NCBI GenBank assembly: GCA_023374025.1
Contig: SIJG01000007.1
Span: 9,096-73,095, forward strand
From: Heterodera schachtii
Lineage: Eukaryota > Nematoda > Chromadorea > Rhabditida > Heteroderidae
DNA: 64,000 nucleotides
Direction: 5' to 3'
Positions 24,071 to 36,263 of the stretch are shown piece after piece. Numbering within the stretch: the first letter of the stretch is position 1; every line of letters starts with the position of its first letter. The notes beneath the pieces are model-generated. The model ran no database searches and was not told where the DNA came from. It was given only the letters and a program-made list of their open reading frames with translations. Made by a program: the position numbers and the translations under genes.

Positions 24071-25324
24071 AGGATTATCGTTTTAATTATTTTGGTAATT
24101 TTTGTTGCATTGAAAAAAGTTTTAACAAAAAATAGGTGGTGCACGTCTTATCTGCCATCTGTAATTATGGGCTGTTTTTTCCAAAAGTTTCACATTCAAT
24201 TAAATAAAAAAGTTAAATATAAGAAATAAATGTAAAAATTAGCTTCAATCAGTCATAATTACTCTTCATTAAAAAATAAATAAATTAAATAATTCTACAA
24301 TGAATTCGCCAATAAAATTTAAAAATATTATTTTAAAAAAATTCATTCCTCATTAATTAAATGAGGAATACTACAAAGCACAAAATTTTAAGATATTCTT
24401 CAATTAAAAACTTAATAAGTTATTATCAAAACTCATAAAATGGCATAAAAATTTTGCTGTATGAGAATAATAAAAAAGAAATAATTTATTAATTTAAATT
24501 TGCAAAAATACATAAATACAATAACAATTAAAGTGAGCTAACAGATAATAAATTAATATAGTAAATAATAATTATTTTTTATTATTAGTTTGAAAAATAG
24601 CAGCAAAATTAGAAATAAAAACACTACCTTCGACTACATTAGTGAATTAACGAAAACGTTAGAATATTAGAATAAATAATTATATATATTTCAAAGTTGC
24701 TATTTTATTAATCATATATTAATTAAAAAAGAAATAGTTTGAAAAAAAAGATAATAATTTTATATTCAAAAAAATTTGACAATGATCCATTATTAAACTT
24801 CATTCGATAATCTTGCTTTTCAGGAATATTAACTTTCGTTTTTATTAATATATTATAATTTATGACTATAACAATTGTTCAAAATAAATAAAGATTGCCA
24901 ATTTTCATAATGCTATTATTTCTGAAACAATATATTAGAGTTTAGGATTAAGTTCAGTCATAGTGGAGACTTGAATAGTTTTTGGATTTAAAAAATCGCT
25001 CAACAAGATTTAAAATTAAGCAGAAGTAAATGTAAATAAATCATGATTCTTGCAGAATAAATGGCCTACACAAACACAAATTCTTACTACGATGCAAAAA
25101 TATAATAAATAGCAAATAAAGACTTTTTTAAAACATACAAAAATAAACAAAAGTTAAAATAAAATCCTTGTCGCTCTTTTGCAGCATTAAGTGCTATAAT
25201 GAAAAATTAAAAAAAAAAGAAAAAATTAATCAAAGCTTACAAAATTAATAAAACTTACAAATTTATATTAAAAAAAAAGATTTATTAAAAATAAAAACAA
25301 TAAATATAAATACGCTATTTGAAT

Positions 25325-25555
25325 GCCCGGGCATTGTATTGTTCAACCCTCCCAAAAGGGGCACTTAATTGGAGGGGGCATTCTACCAGAGGGGGGCATT
25401 GTATTGTTCAACCCCTCTAAAGTAAAATACCGTAGGTAGTTACCTAGGTATGAACATGATAAATTTAGGTACCTACCTAACTATACCTACCTATCTAATT
25501 TACTTACCTATAATAAAATTTATTTATCTAGGTATACAAATTTATTTAAACTAAT
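25325..25555. repeat. Short GC-skewed and TACCTA repeats
   Basis: 'gggcattgtattgttcaacc' occurs twice (25330, 25398), followed by a degenerate 'ctaggta/tacctacc' array from about 25440 to 25540. Confidence 0.6.
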
Positions 25556-25641
25556 TTCTTTGTAAAATGGCCCATCAAATAAAAGTGGCGACGCCGACAA
25601 ATTAGTAAAGCATCGTTTTATTATTCATTTGCTCTCGAATA

Positions 25642-25935
25642 ATGTTTTTTAAGTTCTGTTGCTTTTGCAACAAACCCACATCTGGTGCTCACCACTTTCG
25701 CAAATGCTCCAGGCCTTGCCATGCCATTCCGCCCTGTTCACTCTCAAGCGATGGTGAAGAAGGATACGGATCAAAGGTCATCTGTGGCGGATGCGACCTC
25801 TGCCAGCAGACATTGCCTAAGAAGAGACTTGTGCCTGAGATTGTCAAACGTTTTAAGAACGATTTAGTGTTGTGCTGGTGTGGCCGTACATGGATGGACA
25901 ACGAACTAACGACAAAGTTTTTAGAGGAAGTGTGA
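25642..25935 (+). CDS. 97-aa cysteine-rich zinc-binding-type protein, transposon-like
   Basis: Complete ATG-to-TGA frame with coding-like composition inside the A/T block. The sequence runs CCFCNKPTSGAHHFRKCSRP, CHAIPPCS, EEGYGSKVICGGCDLC and LCWCGRTW. The 'C..C...TSGAH...C....HAI.PC...EEGYG..V.C..C' order resembles the C-terminal zinc-finger module of transposon-derived integrase-like proteins (KRBA2/SCAND3 type). Here F replaces one expected Cys after AHH. No integrase catalytic region is adjacent. It may be an isolated domesticated or stranded domain. Confidence 0.55.
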   Translation: MFFKFCCFCNKPTSGAHHFRKCSRPCHAIPPCSLSSDGEEGYGSKVICGGCDLCQQTLPKKRLVPEIVKRFKNDLVLCWCGRTWMDNELTTKFLEEV

Positions 25936-26340
25936 ATGCTAGAAATTAAATATGTATATAAAAATTTTAAAATTTTGGAAGCTCTGCTGGGTACATGGAA
26001 TATTTTTTATTTTCTAGAAAAAGAAAGTTTAACAATATGAATTAATGAAAATTTATCTCTATCATTAAAAATATTATTACATAAATTTAATTATAATAAT
26101 TGGCAAAATTTATTAGAAAAAATATTCTTCAATAGCATTTCACAGTTCCAGATATATTAGTCAATTTACTTCTTACTACACTATACTCATAAAAAAGGCC
26201 ACAATATTATTCTGAATGTAAACTATTATTAATTTATATTTAAAGTAATAAAAAATAAAAACATTAAAGAATGCTTTCAAAACATTAAACATTTTAATAG
26301 TAATTTTTTATAAAAAATATTTTAGCAATGATTTATTATT

Positions 26341-26835
26341 AGGGCTTCCTTTTTTAGGCACAAAAAATCGCGAAATAGGCACCTAAAAAGGCATTAAAAA
26401 TCGCAAAATAGTCATTAAATAGGCACTAAAATAGGCAAAAACATTTTTTTATAACGCTTTCTAGGTAGTAAAACACGTAAAAACTTAAATATTTCAATTC
26501 TAAATGATATTATTAAATAGTTGAAATTTTTTTTTCTGAATAAGGACAATTTTTAAACCCTAAAATTTTTATTAAGAAAAAAATATTTAATTTTGGTAAC
26601 AATTTTTTAAAAATCTTAGGGGGTGTGTTTTTCGTTTTTATCGCATTTTTGTTAAGGATTTTTTCAAAAAGCCTAAAACAGGCACATTAGGCACAAAAAC
26701 CCAGAAATAGGCAAAAATAGGCATTAGAATGGTCATGGTAGACAGCCCAAACCAAGCGGAAAAGGCATTTTTCGTGCTTATCTCTGCGCATCAATTGCGC
26801 AAAATTTTAGGCATTGGCCTAAAAAAGGAAGCACT
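26341..26835. mobile_element. hAT-type palindromic element with AGGCAC words
   Basis: Inverted ends AGGGCTTCCTTTTTTAGGCA and the matching ...ggaagcact. A perfect 10-bp direct repeat ATTTATTATT lies at 26331-26340 and 26836-26845. The interior repeats 'aggcacaaaaa/taggcattaaaa' and carries the shared core 'cttagggggtgtgtttttcg' near 26617. Confidence 0.85.
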
Positions 26836-27079
26836 ATTTATTATTGTTATTACTAGTTCAAATAATCTTTTATTTTCCAAAATAACAATATTGATAAATT
26901 AAGTTTATTTTACTAATTTACTTTCAATAAACGATTATTTAAAAACCGTGTTGAATTGACTCATTTTTTTGAATCAATCATAATTTTGTTTTCATTATTT
27001 TTGTATAGATATTTGTAAATTAATTTTTTGTTTGTTATATTTATTTTTAAATATTTTCTTTTCAAATTTTTCAAAATAC

Positions 27080-27167
27080 CTTTTCATTTATGGTCCTCTT
27101 GCTAGAAAACTCTTGGTGGGCCATCTTTTTTCCAATCCCGTAAATGTTGTCTTTTTCCAATATGATT
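27080..27167 (-). other. Possible isolated exon in the A/T block
   Basis: On the minus strand an 88-nt open segment sits between a ttccag acceptor and a gtattttg donor and reads IILEKDNIYGIGKKMAHQEF then SSKRTINEK. Composition is coding-like. No partner exon was identified and the family is unknown. Confidence 0.3.
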
Positions 27168-29880
27168 CTGGAACTATTAAATGATAAATTTAATTTTTAA
27201 TTAATTTCATTAATTTAAATAAAAAAAAATTTGGAATACAATTTAATATTTTCACTTTAAACCATTTGTTAATCATAAATAAACATTAAAAATAAAAATT
27301 AATATCGACTCTTCTTTAAGTTATTTTAATAAATTTAAACTAAAGAACTATTATTTAAAAAAATAAAAGAGAATTTGAAAAATCTTTAAATATATGTATA
27401 TATTAATCATGAAAGAAAAAGGCTTTAATATTAATTATTTATGAAACATTTAATTTAGAATTATAAAAAAATTTTGCTTCTTGAATTCATTCAGATACAA
27501 AAGAAAAATTAGGAGATTTGTTTTTAATTAAGCCAATATTTGACGAAAACGGTGCAAAATATTTTGGAATGTTTCTCGAAACAGAACTGTGCGCGGAATA
27601 AAAAAGAAGAAGAATGCTCTTTTATTATTTTTGTATTATTATATTTAAACTTTTTTTTTAATTTCAAAAATTCGTTAAACATTAACATTTACCACCTAAT
27701 ATATTTAACAGCTATTTATTTTATTTATTTTTAATAATTTGAACAAAATTGAAAAAAAAATAAAAATTTTCCCATGAATAAAATTAATTAAATATAGAAT
27801 TTCTTTTTTTTTACAATGTTTCTTTTTTATTTATCTCTTTTAAATTTATTTAGTTTATATTAATTTTTTAATGAAAAAATTAATTAAAAATAATAATTGG
27901 TTTTTCTGTCTTTTTCTCATTATTTAAATTTCAAATGAATTCTTTATTTGCTATACTCAAATGGCTAAAAAATTATAAACTGAATGAGTAATTTTTATAT
28001 ATTTTAATAAATAATTAATATGTATTTTTTAATAAAATTTATCTTATTTTTTTATTGAAAAAAGAATTAAAAAGAACTATGATTAAAATTTTAAAATCAT
28101 GATTTAAATCAAATTCTTTAAACATATATCAATGATTTTCAAATTATAATCAATAAAAATATAAAAATAATAATCTCGCGAACTAACACTCAACAATTTC
28201 CGAATTATAACTAAGATATTTTGAGATGAAATAAATTAAATAAAAATTTTTAATAATTTGATTGAAAAAATTAAAAAAATCTTTTTATTTAAATATCTTG
28301 AAATGATTTAATATAAGAAATGAAAAATTGATTGAAAAAAGAACAATTAAAAATGCAATCCCATAATTATTAACAGAGAAGCAATTAATAAATTGCTTAC
28401 TGACAAGAAAAAAATAATAATTTAATATTTTTTTTCGTCGGGACAGCAATTCTTGCCGTTTTCAATGGCGAGAAAATTAAAATAATAATTTAACGCAAAA
28501 CCAAAAATTATTATTTTTTAAAATAAATTCTTATTTTATTTGAAAGTCTATGATGAATTATTTAAATAATGATTTGATTATAATCGACAAATAAAAGAAT
28601 AGAATCTAAAATGCAAACAATTTTACTAACACAAAAATTTTGAGGAAACCCAAAAAGGATAAGATTTTTTATGAAGTGGAGGACATGATTTAAAATTAAC
28701 AATAAGCAGAAGAAACGAAGCTATAAAAGTTAAATGTAAAAAATGATGTCCCTTGAAGAATAAAAGTCAACAAAAACAAAAATTATCACTACGATAAAAT
28801 CTATATAAATAGCAACAGTAATTACTTTTTAAAAGCAAACAAAAATAAATTATAAAATAATTCATATTGGTTTAATATTATGTAAAAAATTAATTTAATG
28901 ATAAAAACCAAAAAAAAGGGTTTATGAATTTCTATTCTATCTGTAAAAGATGTGCAAAGTAGGAGGGCCTTGAATAAGAACTAAGACATAATGGAAGGTA
29001 TCTTCTAACGAAAATCAATAAAATAAATTTATTAAACATAATTAATGCTTAATTCAATAATAAAATTAGCAAAAAAAAACAATATATTTAAATTTGTTAT
29101 TTACAGAAAAGTTTAATGAATTTAATTTATCTATTATCAGGCCTAGCATGAATATAAAAGTTAGCTGTATTGGCTTAATCTTGATATTTTTAATTAACTT
29201 TTGATTATCAATAAATGAGTCCTTAATAATTAAGGGGCAAATTTTTGGATTAAAAACATTTTAAGTTTTTTTTATTAATTTCAAATATTATCAATTTGAT
29301 ACTGTGCCACAAATTTTATTAATTAAATCTATAAAATATTTGAATCATGTATATGTGAAATATAAATAAGACGTAGCGAAGAATATTATTCATTTTAAAG
29401 ACATTTTACGTTTTTTTTAATTAAATTAAAACAATTAGTTAAAGACAAAATAATTAAATCATTTGAATTTAAAGTTAAAAGTAAATCTGGTTATAAACCA
29501 AAAATTTATTTGAAAAACAAGAATAATTCTTAATTAGAAATAAATTAAAATTCGAATATGACTGATAAGAGATGCTATTATTTATTGAATAATGTTCTTC
29601 ATTATAATATTGGAAAAAAAAGATTGGAAAATGTAAAATAAAGTTTTTTTTGAAATTTTATTGTTTATGCACTTAGTCATAATTTAAAAATTTTCCTAAC
29701 AATTTTTATAAAAATATAAAAAAATTCCCTTTTATATTATATTATATAAAAAAAAATCTGCGGATGGAGGAAGATGCCTTGACACAAACAAAACAAAATG
29801 ATAAAAGAATTTTAAAAATAATATAGTTTGCTAAAATCTAAAATAAATTAAAAGACAACAAAATTAAACTATTTAATAGT

Positions 29881-30320
29881 AGTTAGTTACCCGTTGGTTA
29901 GCGGGTAGCGGATGATTGATGGGTTGCGGTTTCTTTGAAGATGCCGCCGTGATTAATGAGTGCGGGAATGAGTCTGTGCCTATGTGGGAGGGTAATTAAT
30001 GGGGTGCCTGAGGGGGTAGTTTTTGCGGGAAAATTTCCCGCATTTGAGGGGGGAGAAAACTTTTTTTTGTGATTTTAAAAAAAAGTCATTTGAGTACCGG
30101 GATTTTTTACTGTATTTTTTGGTAATGAATGAAGGGGGGTAAATGTTTTTGAAAGTATTATTTTGCCGTTGCGCTCGGCGTTGGAGTGAGAACGGAGTGA
30201 CCTGATGGGCGGGGGGGAGGATGATTATTGATGAACATTTCATTACTTTTTTCATCCTTTTTTCTGTTGCTAAATTTATTCCCCTTCCCCAATATTTGTT
30301 TTTTATGTCATAAATTTTAG
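29881..30320. other. G-rich transition zone
   Basis: Starts with 'gttagttacccgttggttag' type simple sequence, then G-rich runs. No gene recognised. It separates the A/T block from the helicase remnant. Confidence 0.4.
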
Positions 30321-30322
30321 AA

Positions 30323-31229
30323 TGCCTAAAATTGACGATATTGCTAGGAACTTGCATTTGCGCCAAAAGCGCGCCGCCTTTCAAAGTGAGGTCTTATTGC
30401 TGACAGAAAAAGCGAGTTTTTTTAAAATGTTTTTTTTTATTCATAAAATTAAATAAAAACTTTGCAGCTAACAACTGTACGTTCACCGAAAGTGGCTGCC
30501 AAGCGTCGTCGCCCGGCTCGTCCTGCTCGTCCCAAACTGCCAAAATGTGAAGTCCTTCTTCCTTCAGTGAGTTCATCTGTATTTTACCTTTATTTAAAAT
30601 TTCCTCCAAAAATTCAGTTAACCGATGAACAATTAGCAAAAGTCTTGCATAGGGTACATTTTTTAATTTAAAATAAATAATACATTTTTTAATTTAAAAT
30701 AAATAATCTTTTTTTTCTTTTACAGTCCGACCGCTCTGAGCTTGAACAGCCGACGCAACAGAAACCAATTGTGGTCAGTGAGCGAGGCGGGGGGGGGGGG
30801 GGGATTCGGGCGGGGGTTAACAAACAAAAACTTTGTGTTATTCAATAGCCCATTCTCATTTAGCGCACCTCCGCTTCTCTTCCAGACCAACACGCGGACG
30901 ACACACATCAGCAGCAACAGTTGATGGACGAAGCGCAACAACATCAGCTGCAACAATTGATGGACAACATTGATGACTGTCTTGGACTGAACACATTGGT
31001 CAACCGAATGGGTTTGACCAAAAGGCGGAAACCATGTGGAGCCGATGCTTGCCTTGTTCTCCGGGATAGGTAAGTTGAGATACGCCAGGAAAGTGGATAG
31101 GATTTCCCTCCACGCCTGTGTTTCGCCACCTTTTCCTTTTGTGAGCAACTGCCGGCACTGTTTGGGGAGACGACGCATTTGATCATCGATGAGGCTGGAC
31201 AGGCGACATACGTCCAAATCTTCAACTTG
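30323..31229 (+). pseudogene. Remnant of an SF1 (UPF1/SEN1-type) helicase gene
   Basis: The best exon, 31101-31229, reads RLCFATFSFCEQLPALFG, then ETTHLIIDEAGQATYVQIFN before a gtaagc donor. 'LIIDEAGQA' is the Walker B (DEAG/DEAA) motif of UPF1-like helicases. Upstream plus-strand exon candidates run from an ATG at 30323 (MPKIDDIARNLHLRQKRAA), then arginine/proline-rich, then glutamine-rich with CLGLNTLVNRMGLTKRRKPC. The junction at about 31070-31100 does not keep frame and no Walker A or later motifs follow, so the gene is truncated. It may have been carried or cut by the adjacent Helitron. Confidence 0.45.
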
Positions 31230-31785
31230 GTAAGCCAACTCCCCTTGGAAATAATAAATTGCTCACTGTTATCGTGCATAGCGCAGTCGTTCACACTCCT
31301 TCGCTTACTTAAATACATGAAAGTTCGAGTCCGATTGAACGCACGACATTTTTTATTTTATTTTCCAAATCTTTTCCGTTTTATTTTTTCCCCATAATAC
31401 CTATAATAATACTTTAAAATTATTGGAAAATATTTATATAGTCCCCAAACACAAAAATGCTTAAAAACGGTCAGAATCGAAGTAAAAAGGTTGGAAATGG
31501 GTTGGAAAATAGAATTATGGGCGCGTTTGCCATTTTTCAGGCTAAAAAAGTGCCGTAATTGGAGTGCCGAACTCAGCTGGGACTCAAGTGACCGCACTAT
31601 AAAAAGTATTCAAAAGACATTTTAAATAATTTTTCTGGGGTAATTTGTGGCGCTGATCAGGAATATGACCTTATCTTGCAAAATTCCGAACCCCGAACCC
31701 TATCCAAACAAAAATTTGAAATTCATAAATTAAAAAGAAAACATATTTTTAGTGGTTTTTGAGGTTGCTGAACACGGTTATATTC

Positions 31786-31914
31786 GTAGACCTAAGCCTA
31801 AGCTTAAACCTAGGCTTAAGCTTAAGCCGAGGCCTAAACTGAACCTAATCCTAGACCTAAGCAATCTGAAGCCTAAGCCTAGGCTTAAGCTGAAGCCTAA
31901 GCCTGGGCTTAATT
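31786..31914 (+). repeat. Degenerate GCCTAA (telomere-like) array
   Basis: About twenty hexamer-phased units: GCCTAA, GCTTAA, ACCTAG, GCTTAA and so on. GCCTAA is the reverse complement of TTAGGC, the canonical nematode telomere repeat. The array is too degenerate to be an active telomere. It lies at the left edge of the Helitron-like element. Confidence 0.65.
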
Positions 31915-31964
31915 TTGAATTTTGTCGGAAATTAAATTTCGGTTCTTTTTTGTTCGAGGAGTAC

Positions 31965-34900
31965 TTCACCATCACAGTGCTCAATCGGATCGAGCGGAAC
32001 GACCTCCAGCACTTGAAAGACATACAGCGGAAAAAAAACTACCGCAGAATACTCGCCAGGGAGTACATCGCAGCGATGGAGAAGGGAGTCCAGAAGTTGG
32101 GACGGAATGCCAAGCTTGGTAGTGTCTTCTTGGTGCCACAAACTTTTGCGGGGTCGCGACAATATTACCAAAGCAAATAATTTTCGTTAGGTTTGTCACG
32201 TTCACGGGCAACCCTAAATGGCCAGAAATTACCGAGGCGTTGCGGGGGCGCCAGAGTTACGTCCATCGTCCTGATATCGTCTGCCGGATCTTTATGGATA
32301 AGGCAACTGAGTTCATTAAGGACGTAACAGAACGATGTGTCTTGGGACCCGTGGCTGGGTGGTGTTATAGTGTTGAACATCAAAAACGTGGTTCGTTTTT
32401 TTACAAAATTAATAAATTAATTATATTTTGCAAACAGGCATGCCTCATATCCACCTTCTGCTAATTCTTGAAAAGGGGGGCCGCATATCAACACCTGAGC
32501 AAGTAGACGAATACGTTAGTGCGCGCATTCCAAAACTGCCGCCATTGAACGATCATTCACCAGAAGCCGATCAGCAGCGTCGTCTTTGGCATTATGTCAC
32601 TACAATGATGCTGCATGACTGCAATGCTGCTTGTCTTGAGGGGTCGCGCTGTCGTAAACACTTCCCAAAGCCATATTCCGACCACACCGAACTTTCGGGT
32701 TCAATATTTAAAAGATTTCTATTGAAATGTTTCTTTCAGAAGTACGCTATACCAATTATGTCCGATTGGCACCCGGAGATGATTTGGAAATAGCACCACG
32801 ACGTGGGGACGAAAATCAAGTAATGGACGACAATCACATCCCGGGCACAGATCCTGAGAGAGACTGGGCAGAAGTGCGCTATATGCGCATCCCATGCCAT
32901 GGAAGGCTACCAGAAAGACAATATGTAAAACAGACTTTTTTCTTCTTACATACTCAGTATATTAAGGATGAATGTGGCCAAACACACTTTAAAAGACGCA
33001 AGGGGGGCCGTGGAGCATTGCTTCTTGATGACAGTCGCGTAATTCCATATAATCCGTTTTTGTTGTTAAAGTATGGATGCCATGTCAATATCGAATATGT
33101 ATTCGGCCAGAAGGCTTGCAAATATATATTCAAGTACCTTCTAAAAGGTTTTTTCTATTTTTTAAGATTGATTTTGTTATTATATTAAGGTTTTGAAAAG
33201 GCATATGTGCAGGTAGCTCAGCCACGTAGAAGTGCTTCAAGGAAAAGTGGGGACGACACCGAGCAGATCTTCGACTATGACGAAATTGCGGCAACTTTCA
33301 AAGTTCGCTATATGACCGCCATGGAAGCATACCTGCGCTTGCATTCTTACAAAATTGTGGGGACGTCACATCAAATTTACACTCTAAGTGTCCACGATGA
33401 GGGAGGCCAAACCATCGTTGTTGAAGAAGGACACGAAGAAGAAGGCCAGTGGAAAGTCAGGGAAAACACAAGGCTGACCAGCTTTTTTCTGCTGTGCCGC
33501 ACGGACCCTGATGCTGGGCTCCTAACTTACGACCGCGTGCCTTATTTCTATTCGTTAGTATTAGTAAAATTACATATTTTAATAATTAAATTGAAGGTGG
33601 GATTATAAGTCGCGCTCGTGGAAAAAGCGGGGGCGCCCACTGGCAGAAGACCCCGACAAAGCAAGAATGTTCGTACGAGTATACACTGTATCGCCTCGAA
33701 AACACGAGCTATTTTCGTTGCGGTATTTAATTTCTTATAAACTATTAATGACCAAAATTAGAATGCTCCTTCTCCACCGGCCTGGCCCAAAGAACTTCGA
33801 AGATCTTCGAAGTGTTGACGGCATTGTCTTTCCGACATTTGCGGGGGCGGCACAACACCTTGGTCTACAAGTCTGTGATGAGTTATTTGTTCGTTCAATG
33901 CGAGAAGCGTGTGCTGAGATGTCCAATCTGAAGCGGCTTCAGCATTTTTTCGCAATGCTCATCGCTCATGCTCATCCATCTGAACCTCAGAAGCTATTCG
34001 ATCAATTTCTCGATGAAATGAATCCACCTGTCGCGGGGGCGTGTCCTAGAGCAATTCCGAAGTCTGTTGCCCGTCGTGCCGCGGAAGTCATGAAGAATAT
34101 TGAATATTTTCTAAATTGCATGGGTACAAGCAGTGGGTAAGATTATTCTTTAATTTGTTTATACATTTACCTGTTTTGTGTTAACAGGGACGTCGGTCTT
34201 TCTGGCTTGCCTGAAGACTATGACTTTCAGCGACAAGCAACTTTATTGGAGGAAGACAATCTGCTGGATGATTTCTACGGTGGGGACGCGAACCAACGCC
34301 GAAAAAGCCTACAACAAATTGCGGTTGATCAAGTTGGACAGTTAAATGTTGACCAAATGGCTGCTTTTGATAAAATATCGCAGGCAGTCTTAAGCGGGGG
34401 CGAGCAGAAACTGTTTTTCCTTGAAGGAGCCGGAGGATGCGGTATTTTTGCTATTTAGTTGACATTTTATTTTTGATCCTAAGGTAAAACTTTCTTTTAC
34501 AACACCTTAATCAAATGGTGTGTTGCTGGCAAACCAATGCTAAGCGACAGTGCTAAAACTGTGTGGGGAAGTGACAAGGTCATGAACATTATGCTCCATT
34601 TTATATTCATAATGAAAATTTGCAGGATTCACTCAGGCGTTCTGCTGTGATTGCTGCGGCAAGTACTGGGATTGCGGCTTTGCTGTTAATTGGAGGCGGC
34701 ACCGCTCATCGGCACTTTTCTGTGCCAAATGACGTCAATGATGAAACAGCACCAATGCTATCTTTCGAATCGGCAAAGGCCCAAACACTGCGGGAGGCGG
34801 ACCTTATCATCATTGATGTATCTTTAATTTTTGTAATAAGTAAAAAATCATTTGCAGGAAATCAGCATGCTCAGCAGCAAGGTTCTGCGGTACATAGACC

Positions 34901-36263
34901 GTTTGCTGAGAGACGTCTGTGCGGGGGCGCTTCCTTTTGGTGGAAAGGTCATCGTTCTGAGTGGGGACTGGCGGCAGCTAGCACCTGTGGTTGAACATGG
35001 CACAAGAGAAGACCAAGTGGCAGAAAGCATCAAAATGGACATGCTTTTTAAGGATTTCAAAAAATTAAGGTAAAGCTTTTTATTTATTCGAAATTAAATC
35101 TATTTATGTATTTATTTATAAAACAGCTTAACCATCAACATGCGGACAGCCCCTGGGGAACACTCATTGCGAGAGTGGCTTAACGAAATTGGCTGTGGAC
35201 AAAGCAAAGTGGGGACGAATCAACTTTTTATTCCCCCGCCACTTCTTTTGCCTAACCTGGAAGAAGCAATTCAGTTCTGCTTCCCTGAGGGTCTTTTCAC
35301 AGATCCTTTGGCTAATGCCGATGCCATTGCCAACAACGCAGTCCTTTGTCCAACCAACAACGACGTCATGTATATAAACGAAATTGCGCTAGCCAGAATG
35401 AGTGGGGACGCCAAAGACTTTCCATCGATTGACGAACCACTGGAACCAAACGACGAGCTCCACAACTTCCGAACTGACTTCAATATTGAAGCAGTTCATA
35501 ATGAAATGCCTTCCGGAATGCCACCGCATAAAATGATTTTGAAGGTCTATTAGACTGCCTAAGTATGTTTATGTTTTACAAATACATTATTATAGGTGGG
35601 GACGCCCGTAATGTTGATCCGAAATTTGGACGTGACCCAAGGCCTGTGCAATGGAACTCGGCTCCAAGTGATGCGCATAGCAGAAGATTGTCTCTTCTGC
35701 CGGATACTCACTGGACCTCGCGCGGATGCTGGCCATGTTATTGTTTTGCCGCGCATTCAATTTGAATATGGGAGGGGTCGACACCATAGGGGGCTGCGCT
35801 TTCGTCGTTTACAGTTTCCCGTCAGACTCTGTTTTGCCATGACGATAAATAAGGTGGTAAATACATTAAGATAGATTAAATATAATTTGTTTTTAAAGGC
35901 GCAGGGGCAAACACTCCAGCGAATGGCACTCGTCTTAAACGGTAAACAGTGCTTTTCCCATGGGCAAGTCTACGTCGCAATGTCCCGCGTCACAAGAATG
36001 GATGGAATTAAAGTTTTTGCGCCATATTGCCAGAGTGGGGACGAAACGTTCATAAATAATGTTGTCTACCATGAGTTGTTGGATAATAACGTGGGGACGA
36101 CCCACCAGCAGGTAATAAATATAGTGGAATAATATAAACCAAAGGACCAAACCAGATCGTAACAACTCCGGTTACCCAACTTCGTCTTGGAATTGATGTA
36201 CTTAACGTGGGGACGAGCGCAGCTCAGAACGTTGATGACTCTGACGAAGAATTTTTTGATTGA
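31965..36263 (+). CDS. Helitron Rep/Pif1-like helicase, N-terminus incomplete
   Basis: Domains in order: the Helitron N-terminal region (LAREYIAAMEKGVQKLG, LVPQTFAGSRQYYQ), a Rep domain with HUH nuclease core (GNPKWPEI; KRG/MPHIHLLL across the intron 32391-32437) and catalytic-tyrosine region (CKYIFKYLLKG near 33120). A Pif1-family helicase follows: Walker A GGCGKTFF across the intron near 34442-34483, Walker B IIIDEISML near 34850, then LSGDWRQLAPV, VGTPVMLIRNLD, TINKAQGQT and GQVYVAMSRV. It nicks and unwinds DNA for rolling-circle transposition. About ten short GT/AG introns restore known motifs; the last exon ends at TGA 36261-36263. Around 32178, 'YYQSK' meets a stop and the usual linker to 'VTFTGNP' is missing, so this copy may be defective, or an intron is misread. 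Helicase motifs look intact. Confidence 0.85.

Larger units (their letters stand above)
21130..29880. other. 8.7-kb block of extreme A/T composition
   Basis: Overwhelmingly A and T, with stop codons throughout all frames. Its edges are sharp: a GC-containing tandem repeat on the left and a G-rich tail near 29880 on the right. GC-richer islands lie at 23432-23545, 23975-24065, 25325-25940, 26341-26835, 27080-27167 and near 28435. It could be giant AT-rich introns, heterochromatin-like DNA, or old sequence drifted to A/T. No mitochondrial gene was recognised. Confidence 0.6.

Noticed and set aside
21130..29880. Mitochondrial insertion
   Set aside because: High A/T content suggested it, but no mitochondrial protein or rRNA motif was seen, and frames are broken by TAA/TAG as well as TGA.
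31752..32180. Lys/Pro-Leu repeat protein (KPKLKPRLKLK type)
   Set aside because: Translation of the telomere-like hexamer array running into the Helitron coding region, not an independent gene.
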